From: JBBKXP01 sp038251315
GTDB lineage: Bacteria > Pseudomonadota > Alphaproteobacteria > Rhodobacterales > Rhodobacteraceae
DNA length: 28,829 nucleotides
Direction: 5' to 3'
NCBI GenBank assembly: GCA_038251315.1
Contig: JBBSBK010000040.1
Coordinates: forward strand, 1-28,829
In this document: positions 16,229 to 23,969 of the stretch, piece by piece
How the letters are laid out: each line of letters begins with the position of its first letter
Position numbering within the stretch: the stretch's first letter is position 1
The notes under the pieces: generated by a model
The model's input: the letters and a program-made list of their open reading frames with translations, nothing else
Database searches by the model: none
Told to the model about the DNA's origin: nothing
Position numbers and translations under genes: made by a program

Positions 16229-17087
16229 TTATGCTGACATGACCCGGCGCAACATCGGCTTTGTGACTGCGGCCGAACAGACGGCGCTGCGGGGCGCCAC
16301 CGTGTTCGTTTGCGGCACCGGCGGTATGGGCGGGGCCTGCATCATGGCGCTGGCGCGGATCGGCGTTGGCCATCTTATCATCGCCGATATCGACCATTTC
16401 GAGGTCAGCAACCTGAACCGGCAGGTGTTCGCATTCGCCGACACCATCGGGCACCACAAGGCCGAGGCGACGGCAGAGGTCTGCGCGCGGATCAACCCCG
16501 ACATGGTCGTGACGGTCTGGCATGATGACTGGGTCGATCTCGTCGATGAGGCCATCAACACGGCGACAGTCGTGGTCAACGGCACCGACGATCTGGGCGC
16601 GTCGCTGCTGCTGTATCGGCGCGCGCGGGCCTTGGGCAAATCGGTGATCGACGCCTATGCGTCGCCGCTGCCGTCGATCTACGTGACCGCTCCGGGCGAT
16701 CCTGCGCACGAGGTGCGGATGGGCTACCCGACCGTCGGCACTGATTGGGACAAACTTACCGACGACCAGCGGGCAGCGGCGTTTCTGGCCGAGGCAACGC
16801 ATGTGGTCATCCACTCATCGGCCCGCCAGTACATCGACATGGAGCTTGTCGGCGATGTGGTCGCGGGCAAACGCAGCCGGATGTCGTTCGCGCCGATGGT
16901 CATCACCACGGGACAGTTGATGGCCTACGAGGTCGTTAACGCGGTATTGGGACGGCCACGCGGGGCCGACAACCGGGGCTGGTTCTTCGATCCCTACCGG
17001 GGAAGGGTCGAACGGCCCCGTCCCGCGTGGATCGCAGCGTTGGTGCGCCCGGTTGTGCACCGGTTTCTGCGGCGGCTGACCGCGTGA
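16221..17087 (+). CDS. ThiF/MoeB/E1-like adenylating enzyme
   Basis: 288 residues (ATG 16221, with AAGGG upstream; GTG 16212 would add three). It is an E1-superfamily Rossmann enzyme that uses ATP to adenylate a carboxylate, typically the C-terminus of a ubiquitin-like protein such as ThiS or MoaD, or a peptide. Visible elements, numbered from GTG 16212, are GTGGMG (35-40), ADIDHFEVSNLNRQ (about 58-71, with the ATP-contacting Arg70), the conserved Lys83, and NGTDD (Asp126). I see no CxxC zinc pairs and no obvious sulfur-carrying cysteine, and no ThiS/MoaD gene is nearby. The protein ends in an amphipathic basic helix. It overlaps both neighbours. The partner and product are unknown. Confidence 0.82.
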   Translation: MFDYADMTRRNIGFVTAAEQTALRGATVFVCGTGGMGGACIMALARIGVGHLIIADIDHFEVSNLNRQVFAFADTIGHHKAEATAEVCARINPDMVVTVWHDDWVDLVDEAINTATVVVNGTDDLGASLLLYRRARALGKSVIDAYASPLPSIYVTAPGDPAHEVRMGYPTVGTDWDKLTDDQRAAAFLAEATHVVIHSSARQYIDMELVGDVVAGKRSRMSFAPMVITTGQLMAYEVVNAVLGRPRGADNRGWFFDPYRGRVERPRPAWIAALVRPVVHRFLRRLTA

Positions 17088-18271
17088 TCGCCGCAGCGCC
17101 TGCTCTGACCGACGTCTTTCTGTCGCTGGCCGCGCTTGTCGGCCTTGGGGTGCTGCACCACACGATCACCAGCCGCGACCCCGACGATCCGATCAACCGG
17201 CGATTCCTGTTCGGAATTCGGGTGACGATATTGCTGTTTGCAGGGCGCGCACTGGTCGTGCTGACCGGGGGTACGGGGTTTCGTGCGCTGGTGATGCTGG
17301 CTGCGGCGCTGATCCCGCTTGCAGTGATCCTGCTGGCCGAGGGATTGCTGCGCCGTCACGCCCATCCGGCCATCAAGCTGGGGATGGCGGCAGGGACAGT
17401 GGCGTTCACTTTGCTGGCGTTTGCCCCAGTCAGTCTGGTTGGCACGGGGTGGGTCTGGGGCCTGCTGGCGTTTCAGGTCGCCGCGTTCAGTGCCGCAGGC
17501 TGGATGATCGCGGCACGAGACAGCGCGTCGCTGGCACACGCGGAAAACCGAATGGCAGTGCGACTTGGACTTTCGTTGATCCTGCTGATTCCGCTGGCGG
17601 CGGCGGATTTCCTGATGGTGGAGGTGGGATTGCCGATACAGGTATCGCCGCTCGCCGTGCTGTTCCTGTGCTGGCTGGCGATTTCGCTGGGGCGGGCGCA
17701 AACGGGCGGCACCGCGCTGGTCATGTTTTGCGTCGTCGTTCTGGCGGCGGTGCTGGCGGGTGGGTTGATTGCGGTTCTGGCGGGATTTGACCGCGGGGGC
17801 GTTGTTCAGGTGCTTGCGATCTGTCTTGCGGCGATGCTGGCGGCGACGATATTCAACGATGCCAGTACCCTGCGGTCCGAAGTGCGCAGCCTGTCGCTGT
17901 TGGGTTACCTTGCCGCCGGGGCCGAAGATCTGGTCGATTTCCTGCGCGGATTGCAGGCGCATCCGCTCGTTGAAGGCGCGGTTCTGGTCGATGCGGCGGC
18001 GCTGGCGGATCTGGACGGGGCCGTGCTGGTCCGTGTGTTCAAGGCTGCCCCGGTGTTGCGCCGTGCGGTACCGCCCAACCTTGGCGAGGCCGAGGATGAC
18101 CACATCGCGCACCTGTTCGATCGTTATGCTGCGACCCACATCATTCTGGCCCGCCATGACCCGCTGTTGCTGGTGGCGCTGTCGTTGCCGGGTCTGGCGG
18201 CTTCGCCGGTGGCGGAAATGGAGTTGCAGGCGGTCCAGCGGATGGCGGTCCTGATGCAGAGGGCCGGATGA
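17084..18271 (+). CDS. Membrane protein with about nine helices and a C-terminal GAF-like domain
   Basis: 395 residues, not recognised as a named family. By eye there are about nine transmembrane segments: near 10-27, 41-60, 67-88, 100-120, 122-143, 160-178, 187-203, 210-232 and 239-257. A soluble region follows (about 260-395). Its end (IAHLFDRYAATHIILARHDP, then LLLVALSLPGL, then SPVAEMELQAVQRMAVL) resembles the last strands and helix of a GAF domain from membrane histidine kinases, but no kinase domain is present. It could be a sensor-like or scaffold subunit for the enzymes around it. GTG at 17084 is chosen because it overlaps the ThiF-like gene stop (GTGA). Its own stop overlaps the next start (ATGA). 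Confidence 0.65.
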   Translation: MIAAAPALTDVFLSLAALVGLGVLHHTITSRDPDDPINRRFLFGIRVTILLFAGRALVVLTGGTGFRALVMLAAALIPLAVILLAEGLLRRHAHPAIKLGMAAGTVAFTLLAFAPVSLVGTGWVWGLLAFQVAAFSAAGWMIAARDSASLAHAENRMAVRLGLSLILLIPLAAADFLMVEVGLPIQVSPLAVLFLCWLAISLGRAQTGGTALVMFCVVVLAAVLAGGLIAVLAGFDRGGVVQVLAICLAAMLAATIFNDASTLRSEVRSLSLLGYLAAGAEDLVDFLRGLQAHPLVEGAVLVDAAALADLDGAVLVRVFKAAPVLRRAVPPNLGEAEDDHIAHLFDRYAATHIILARHDPLLLVALSLPGLAASPVAEMELQAVQRMAVLMQRAG

Positions 18272-19245
18272 TGGATGGCGCGACATTGGAGCGAATGGTG
18301 GCGCGGGCGGCCTTGGCACCGACCGTTCACAATACCCAGCCAGCGCGGTGGCGGCGCGAAGGCGACAGATTGCTGCTGGCCTTCGATCTGTCGGTGGGGC
18401 TGACGGTTGGCGATCCGACCGGCGCCGATGCGGGCCTGTCCTGCGGCGCGGTGGCCGAGGCGATGGTGCTGGCGCTGTCCGCCAAGGGGATCGGCGCCAG
18501 GGTCGACGATCTTTGGCTGGCCGACGACTGCGCTACATGGCCGGGGCATCGGTTGGCGGCGCGGTTGACGCTGGCGCCGGGGGGGCAGGTGGATGGGCTG
18601 CACGCACAGCTCGAAAATCGGTTCACCTTTCGCGGCGCCTTCGAGGCCGCTCCGATCAGCCTGTTTGGCTGGACCCGTGTGGATGCCGCCCTGGTACTGG
18701 ATGGTCCCGGCAAGGCATGGCTGGCGGATCGCAACGATTGGGCGGCGTTGCAGATCATGCGGGTGCGGGGCTTTCGGCGCGAGCTTTTGTCGTGGATGCG
18801 CCTGTCACCGCGACATCGTCGCTACGGCGATGACGGGCTGAACCGGGCGGCGATGCGGATGTCGGGGGCTGAGGCGTTCGCGGCGCGGTTCGCGCTCGGA
18901 CCGCTTTGGGGTGCCCTGGATCTGTTGAGCCTTACAAAAGGGCTGACGGGTGAAGCTGCGGTGACGCAGACGGCCGCCGTCATCGCCTGCTTTCACCGCC
19001 CTGCGGACGAAAGCCCGGTTTCGTCGGGCCGCGCCTATCTGCGCATGGGGCTTGAGGCGGCGGGATTGGGCATGGCGGGCTGGCCGATGGCAGCGCTGTC
19101 GGATCATCCCGTGACGCGGGCAGAGGTCTGCGACAGGTTCGGGGTCGGAGCGGATCGCCGATTGGTGCAGGTGATCCGATTTGGCGTACCGACCGGGCCG
19201 ATGCCGCCCCGTGCCCGACGCCCGATCAGCGAGGTTCTGCTTTAG
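18268..19245 (+). CDS. Nitroreductase-fold flavoprotein (Acg/MoeY-like)
   Basis: 325 residues. The N-terminus APTVHNTQPARW matches the FMN-phosphate-binding start of single-chain nitroreductase-fold proteins. The C-terminal half has SSGRAYLRMGLEAAGLGMAG and then ALSDHP, ending with VQVIRFGVPTGPMPPRARRP, again typical of the fold. Such proteins bind FMN and reduce or oxidise diverse substrates; some (for example in azoline-to-azole peptide synthesis) act as dehydrogenases. From memory, E1-like domains fused to nitroreductase domains exist in mycobacteria (Rv1355c, called MoeY), so the neighbouring ThiF-like gene is a likely functional partner. Starts at ATG 18268, overlapping the membrane protein gene by 4 bp. 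The substrate is unknown. Confidence 0.78.
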   Translation: MMDGATLERMVARAALAPTVHNTQPARWRREGDRLLLAFDLSVGLTVGDPTGADAGLSCGAVAEAMVLALSAKGIGARVDDLWLADDCATWPGHRLAARLTLAPGGQVDGLHAQLENRFTFRGAFEAAPISLFGWTRVDAALVLDGPGKAWLADRNDWAALQIMRVRGFRRELLSWMRLSPRHRRYGDDGLNRAAMRMSGAEAFAARFALGPLWGALDLLSLTKGLTGEAAVTQTAAVIACFHRPADESPVSSGRAYLRMGLEAAGLGMAGWPMAALSDHPVTRAEVCDRFGVGADRRLVQVIRFGVPTGPMPPRARRPISEVLL

Positions 19246-19297
19246 CCCCTTGGCAGCCAAGAAGAATTGGACCAAGGCACCACTATCTGCTCGGCTC

Positions 19298-19331
19298 AAG
19301 GGTGCGGGGCGCCGAAACGCCCCGCACCCTT
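19298..19331. terminator. Strong bidirectional stem-loop terminator
   Basis: A perfect 14-bp stem (AAGGGTGCGGGGCG at 19298-19311 with its complement at 19318-19331) closes a 6-base loop CCGAAA. CTTCTAG follows on the plus strand. It separates the plus-strand nitroreductase gene from the minus-strand TRAP binding-protein gene, whose stop lies a few bases away, so it probably serves both transcripts. Confidence 0.85.
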
Positions 19332-19334
19332 CTT

Positions 19335-20396
19335 CTAGTTCAGGTCCGATTCGTATTCGGTGGCCAGTTCCGCATTGGCATCGGTGACGGCAGACCGTAG
19401 CGATGCCAGCATCGCGGCACCCCCGTCAACGTTGGAATCAAACCACGCATAGACGGGTTCGGCCGCAGCCGCAAAGGCCGCCTTTTCCTCGGCCGTGGGG
19501 ACGTAGAGATTACCGCCCCCGGCGACGAATGCCGCATAAGCCTCGATCGACTTGCGTTTCGGGCTGGCAAAGGTCGCCTGCTGCAAGGCACTGAACCCGT
19601 CGACGACGACGCGGCGCATGTCCTCGGGCATCGCCATAAAGGTGTCGTTGCTCATCCACCAGAAGGCCCCCATATAGCTGTGCCGATCCAGCGTCAGATA
19701 CTGCAGGCCGGCATCGGGAAACTTCATGCCCATGATGTCGGTGATGCCGTTGGCGGTGCCATCGACAACGCCGGTCTGCAAGGATGTGAACAGTTCGGGC
19801 CACGGAATCGGGGTCGGGCTGGCACCCAGCGCGGTGGTCAGTTCCTGCGGCAGATCGGCAGGCACGGTGCGCAGTTTCAGCCCGGCCAGATCGGCGGGGG
19901 TGCGCACGACCCGTTCGGTGTTGGCGAACGACCGCCAGCCGCCGGTGTTGCCGATGGTCATCAGGCGGATCTTGTCGCCCGAGGTTTCCAGCGCGGCGCT
20001 GCGCATTTCGCGCAGGAACGGACCGGACAGAACCGCCTCGGCGACGCGGTCATCGCTCATCAGGTAGGGCAGGTCGAGCACCTGAATGTAGGGGAAGATC
20101 GACGCAGCCCCGCCCGAAGTCGAGATATAAACGTCGATGGTGCCTTCGGCGACGGCCTGCAGGCATTCTTCGCCGGTCGCGCACAACTGCGTGCCCATGA
20201 AGATTTCGACGGCGATGGCGCCGTTGCTGGCCGCCTCGACGTAGTCCTTGAACACGACAAGACCGTCATAATCCTCGTCGGCTTCGTTGCTGTTGGCGGT
20301 GGCGCGGATCGTATATTCCGCCTCGGCCGACGCAAAATGCGCCGTCCCGGCCAGTAATGCGGCTGCCAGTGCCGCCGTTGTGAGACCCTTGAGCAT
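19335..20396 (-). CDS. dctP: TRAP transporter substrate-binding protein (DctP family)
   Basis: 353-residue periplasmic solute-binding protein of a TRAP transporter. It has a signal peptide ending TAHFASA before EAEY. Family motifs are FKDYVEAASNGAIAVEIF, then LQAVAEGTIDVYISTSGG, and then LAGLKLRTVPADLPQELTTA, which carries the conserved arginine (LKLRTV) that usually binds a substrate carboxylate. PWPELFTSLQTGVVDGTANG follows. ATG at 20396 has GGGAGG upstream. It is the last gene of the minus-strand operon, 46 bp after dctM, and a strong terminator follows. The ligand is unknown; the enzymes upstream suggest a sulfonate, possibly sulfoquinovose or a related compound, but that is inference. 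Confidence 0.92.
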   Translation of the reverse strand: MLKGLTTAALAAALLAGTAHFASAEAEYTIRATANSNEADEDYDGLVVFKDYVEAASNGAIAVEIFMGTQLCATGEECLQAVAEGTIDVYISTSGGAASIFPYIQVLDLPYLMSDDRVAEAVLSGPFLREMRSAALETSGDKIRLMTIGNTGGWRSFANTERVVRTPADLAGLKLRTVPADLPQELTTALGASPTPIPWPELFTSLQTGVVDGTANGITDIMGMKFPDAGLQYLTLDRHSYMGAFWWMSNDTFMAMPEDMRRVVVDGFSALQQATFASPKRKSIEAYAAFVAGGGNLYVPTAEEKAAFAAAAEPVYAWFDSNVDGGAAMLASLRSAVTDANAELATEYESDLN

Positions 20397-20442
20397 GGTA
20401 ATCCTCCCTAAGCTGTTGGTCGTTATGGGGCGGTGGCCCCGG

Positions 20443-21924
20443 TTACTGCACGAACCCGGTCAAGCGTGGGATCGTCATCGAAATGAAGGGGAAGTAGGTG
20501 ATGAGAAAGATCACGACTACCTCGACGGCAAGAAACGGCAGGATTGCGCGGACGATGGATTCGACCTTTTCGCCCGACACGCCCGAGGCAACGAACAACA
20601 CAAGCCCCATCGGCGGCGTCGCCAAGCCCACCGTCAGGTTGACCGACATGATCATCGCAAAATGGACCGGATGCACCCCTAATTCCACGAAAATCGGCCC
20701 CAAAATTGGCCCCAGAATGATGATTGCCGGCCCTGCGTCAAGGAACATGCCGACGACGAACAGCAGGATGTTGATGAGGAACAGCAGGATCAGCGGGTTT
20801 TCGGAAAGGCCCAGAATGGCGTCGGTCAGGATTTGCGGCGCATAAGACAGCGACACCACCGTCTTGAACGCCACCGCCGCGCCGACCAGTAGCAACACGG
20901 CTGATGTGGCAAGGGCCGAGCGCGATAATACTCCTGCCAGATCGGAGAATTTCAGCGACCGCAGAACGAAAAAGCTGATGATCAGGGCATAGGCGACGGC
21001 GACCGCGCTCGCCTCGGTCGGGGTCGACACACCGATCAGGATGCCGCCAAGGATGATGATGGGCGTTTGCAGTGGTGCCACCGCCTTTTTCGCGATCAGG
21101 CGGAAATCGGCGCTGACCTGGGTGCGCATCCACAGCATGAACCCGTGCGCGACGATCAGGAAGATGGCAAACAGGCCCCAGCCCAATGTTGCTGACATCG
21201 CGTCGGGTCGGAAAAAGGCGCTAAAACCGTAAAGAAGCCCCGCAAAATTGATCCGGATCAGCACGAAACTGACCCAAAACTCCAGCGTGCTGATAGTCTG
21301 GCCCTTGTGGACGATCCGTTCGGCCTTGGGCAGGTCATACTTGTCGGCCAACAGCCGCACCGTCAGCATAAGACCGACGCCGATCAGGATGCCGGGGACG
21401 ATCCCCGCAAGAAACAGCGCGGCGACGCTTTCGCCCATCACGTAGGCGTAGATGATCATGATGCCGGACGGCGGGATGATCGGCCCGATCACCGACGACG
21501 CTGCCGTGATCGCAGCGGCGAAACGACGGGTATAGCCGTTCTTTTCCATTGCCGGGATCAGGGTGGACCCAAGCGCCGACACATCGGCGACGGCAGACCC
21601 GGACATGCCTGCGAACAGGAATGACGACAGGATGTTCACATGCGCCAGACCACCGCGCAGATGGCCCAGGATCGCCTGGGAAAAATCGACCAGCCGGGTG
21701 GTGATCCCACCCCGGTTCATGATCTCGCCCGCCAGCATGAAAAACGGCAGGGCCATCAGCGGAAAGCTGTCCATGCCGTTATAGACGTTGCGATACAGCA
21801 CCGCGATGTCGCGTTCCTGCCCTGTCGCGATCAGCAAGGCACCGGGGGCGGCCAGCAGGGCAAAGAACACCGGCAGACCGATCATGATAAGGACAAGGAA
21901 CAGCGGCAGGAACCAGATCAACAT
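20443..21924 (-). CDS. dctM: TRAP transporter large permease (DctM family)
   Basis: 493-residue large membrane subunit that carries out sodium-coupled solute uptake with DctP and DctQ. Family landmarks are LIMIGLPVFFALL, then PFFMLAGEIMNRGGIT, then GMSGSAVADVSALGS, then GPIIPPSGIMIIYAY, and then GVSTPTEASAVAVAYAL, with FLDAGPAIIILGPILGPI near the end. It is longer than the usual 425-430 residues. The excess is around residues 205-270, where two extra hydrophobic stretches lie between the first and second repeat halves. ATG at 21924 starts one base after the dctQ stop. Confidence 0.93.
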   Translation of the reverse strand: MLIWFLPLFLVLIMIGLPVFFALLAAPGALLIATGQERDIAVLYRNVYNGMDSFPLMALPFFMLAGEIMNRGGITTRLVDFSQAILGHLRGGLAHVNILSSFLFAGMSGSAVADVSALGSTLIPAMEKNGYTRRFAAAITAASSVIGPIIPPSGIMIIYAYVMGESVAALFLAGIVPGILIGVGLMLTVRLLADKYDLPKAERIVHKGQTISTLEFWVSFVLIRINFAGLLYGFSAFFRPDAMSATLGWGLFAIFLIVAHGFMLWMRTQVSADFRLIAKKAVAPLQTPIIILGGILIGVSTPTEASAVAVAYALIISFFVLRSLKFSDLAGVLSRSALATSAVLLLVGAAVAFKTVVSLSYAPQILTDAILGLSENPLILLFLINILLFVVGMFLDAGPAIIILGPILGPIFVELGVHPVHFAMIMSVNLTVGLATPPMGLVLFVASGVSGEKVESIVRAILPFLAVEVVVIFLITYFPFISMTIPRLTGFVQ

Positions 21925-21925
21925 G

Positions 21926-22519
21926 TCATTCGGCCCTTATCAATTCGGCCGAGGACAGCGAATTGAGATCTTCGCCGCGCCCCAGCAGGGTGATGACCTG
22001 GCGCAGCACCAGTTCGACGTTGACGAAGATCAGCAGAGCAATTCCGACGGCCAACGACCCGTAAGCCCAGTTCAGCTTGAAGCGGATCCTCTCGCCCCCG
22101 ATCCAGTCGAGCGGCAAACGCAGGGCGGGGCTGTTGCCGTTACCGGACAGCGAAAAGACGTGGTTATAGATGCCGCGATCCAGCATCACGACCAACACCC
22201 AAAGCGAGATGCCCAGCAGGGCCAGCGTAAACACCGCCGACACGGTGCGCGGCAGGGCGCGTTCCAGCATGTCGATCGACACGAAGCCACCGCGCCGATA
22301 GGCCGTTGGCGCCATCAGCCCGGTCAGCCACAGCATCCCGAAACGCGCGCCTTCTTCGGTCCAGTTCGGGGCGGCGTCAAAGCCATAACGCAGGATCACC
22401 TGCCCGAGGATGAAACAGACCATCAGCACGAGCAGGCCCATCGCCAGCCAGCGGCCAATCATCAACACAAACGTGTTGAAACGCTCCAGCGGCCACAAGA
22501 CCGCGAATAACAAGGCCAA
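21926..22519 (-). CDS. dctQ: TRAP transporter small permease (DctQ family)
   Basis: 197-residue small membrane subunit with four predicted helices: near the N-terminus (FVLMIGRWLAMGLLVLMVCF), then around FGMLWLTGLMAPTAYRRGG, then VSAVFTLALLGISLWVLVVM, and then YGSLAVGIALLIFVNVELVL. MAPTAYRRGGFVSIDML is the conserved DctQ loop. The start codon is TTG at 22519, decided by a strong ribosome site, GGGGAGGAGG, five bases upstream. It follows the flavin reductase gene by 53 bp and is coupled to dctM by a one-base gap. Confidence 0.9.
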   Translation of the reverse strand: MALLFAVLWPLERFNTFVLMIGRWLAMGLLVLMVCFILGQVILRYGFDAAPNWTEEGARFGMLWLTGLMAPTAYRRGGFVSIDMLERALPRTVSAVFTLALLGISLWVLVVMLDRGIYNHVFSLSGNGNSPALRLPLDWIGGERIRFKLNWAYGSLAVGIALLIFVNVELVLRQVITLLGRGEDLNSLSSAELIRAE

Positions 22520-22572
22520 GACGACCTCCTCCCCAGATCGGGCCGTTGCCGGCCCTTATTTGCACCGGGATC

Positions 22573-23067
22573 TTAGGCCCCGTTTGCGAAATTTCCGTAA
22601 TCGCCACCATGAAACACCAGCGGCAGCCCGGCGCGGTGATGCGCGCGGGTGACCCGGCCGATGACGATGTCGTGGTCGCCCGCCTCGTGGGCGGCCTCAA
22701 AGTTGCATTCGAACGTGGCCAGCGCGCCGGTAATCAGCGGTACTCCGGCGTGCGACGGCGTCCAGTCCAGCCCGTCAAAGGCGGTTTTTGACCGGATGAA
22801 CCCGTCGCAAACGTGGCGTTGGTCCGAGGCCAGAACGTGAATCGCGAAACGCGGGGCGCGGGCAAAATGTTCGAACCGGTGCGAGCTGCGCGATGGCGAC
22901 CACAGCACCAGCGGCGGGTCGAGCGAGACGGACGCGAAACTGTTGGCAGTGATCCCCATCGGCCCCTCGGGCGTCATCGTTGTGATGATGGTCACGCCGG
23001 TCGGATAGGCCCCAAGGGCGGCGCGAAACGCGATGGCGTCGGTGTCGGGGGTAAACGTGCTGTTCAT
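22573..23067 (-). CDS. Flavin reductase (HpaC/RutF type; SmoA-like in context)
   Basis: 164-residue flavin reductase-like domain protein that supplies reduced FMN to a two-component monooxygenase. Motifs are FRAALGAYPTGVTIITT near the start, then GITANSFASVSLDPPLVLWS (the flavin-binding region), then FAIHVLASDQ, and then GDHDIVIGRVTRAHHRAGLP. ATG at 23067 is preferred because AGAGGA precedes it. ATG at 23085, which overlaps the aldo-keto reductase stop (TGATG), would add six residues and also has a possible ribosome site. The obvious partner is the LLM monooxygenase two genes upstream. In the sulfoquinovose pathway the equivalent is SmoA. Confidence 0.88.
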   Translation of the reverse strand: MNSTFTPDTDAIAFRAALGAYPTGVTIITTMTPEGPMGITANSFASVSLDPPLVLWSPSRSSHRFEHFARAPRFAIHVLASDQRHVCDGFIRSKTAFDGLDWTPSHAGVPLITGALATFECNFEAAHEAGDHDIVIGRVTRAHHRAGLPLVFHGGDYGNFANGA

Positions 23068-23084
23068 GTGCTGATCCTCTGGCA

Positions 23085-23969
23085 TCACGCCACCTCGTGT
23101 CCAAGGGCGGCTGTCAGCAGAGCGAACCATGTCTGGCGGTCCATGTCCACGCTGAACGCTTGCGACAAGGCTTTGATGCGCTTGATGTTATTGGTCCCCA
23201 TCACGGGGACGATATTGGCCGGATGGGCCAGCAGCCACGCCACAGCGACGGCGGCGATATCGGTGCCGCTGGCGTGGGCGATTTTCGTCAGTTCGCCGTA
23301 AACCCGCCCACCGTCGTCCATCAGCGATCCGCCGCCCAAGGGCGACCACGCCATGATTGGCTGGCCGTGCTGCTGGTGAAACGCGAGATCGCCGTTGCTG
23401 AACCCCTCGTGCGCCGCAAGGCTCAATTCGATCTGGTTGGTGGCCAATCGGGTTTTCATCGCCGATTGCAGCAACGTCCAGTCATAGGGCTTGAAATTTG
23501 ATACACCGACGGCGCGCGCCTTGCCCGACTGCACCAGCTCGTCCAGCGCCGCGCCGGTTTCAAGGTGGTCCATCAGCGGGTCGGGGCGGTGGATCAGCAG
23601 CAAGTCGATCCGGTCGGTTTTCATCAGCTTCAAGGACGCTTCGACCGACGCCATGATATGTGCGCGGCTGGTGTCATAGTGTTTCACTGTTGCCGCACCA
23701 TGCCGGCCGGCAGGCGCGACGATCCCGCATTTCGTCACGATCTCGATCTTGTTACGCAGGGCCGGGGTCAGGGCCGAGCCCATAATTTCCTCGGCCGTGT
23801 AGCCGCCATAGATGTCGGCCTGATCCATCGTCGTGATGCCCTGATCAAGGCAGGCGTCGATCTTGGCCGCGATATGTGCGGGGGTCGTGTCAGTGTCATC
23901 ACCCAGCCGCCACATCCCATAAACGATGCGGCTGATGCTTAACCCTTTGGCGATGGCAATCCGTTGCAT
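23085..23969 (-). CDS. Aldo-keto reductase (SmoB-like in context)
   Basis: 294-residue NAD(P)H-dependent aldo-keto reductase of the YdhF-like branch. The catalytic tetrad is intact: Asp49 and Tyr54 (MDQADIYGGY), Lys80 (IVTKCG) and His127 (LLIHRPD). GVSNFKPYDW and NQIELSLAAHE are further family motifs. The C-terminal cofactor region (IVPVMGTNNIKRIK) is present. It begins at ATG 23969, overlapping the stop of the LLM monooxygenase gene by one base (TGATG). In the sulfoquinovose monooxygenase pathway the equivalent, SmoB, reduces 6-oxo-glucose to glucose. That assignment here rests on gene order, not on substrate-specific residues. Confidence 0.88.
   Translation of the reverse strand: MQRIAIAKGLSISRIVYGMWRLGDDTDTTPAHIAAKIDACLDQGITTMDQADIYGGYTAEEIMGSALTPALRNKIEIVTKCGIVAPAGRHGAATVKHYDTSRAHIMASVEASLKLMKTDRIDLLLIHRPDPLMDHLETGAALDELVQSGKARAVGVSNFKPYDWTLLQSAMKTRLATNQIELSLAAHEGFSNGDLAFHQQHGQPIMAWSPLGGGSLMDDGGRVYGELTKIAHASGTDIAAVAVAWLLAHPANIVPVMGTNNIKRIKALSQAFSVDMDRQTWFALLTAALGHEVA

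Noticed and set aside
16221..17087. The E1-like gene as moeB or thiF of cofactor synthesis
   Set aside because: No ThiS, MoaD, thiamine or molybdopterin gene is adjacent, the CxxC zinc pairs are not seen, and the neighbours suggest a different system.
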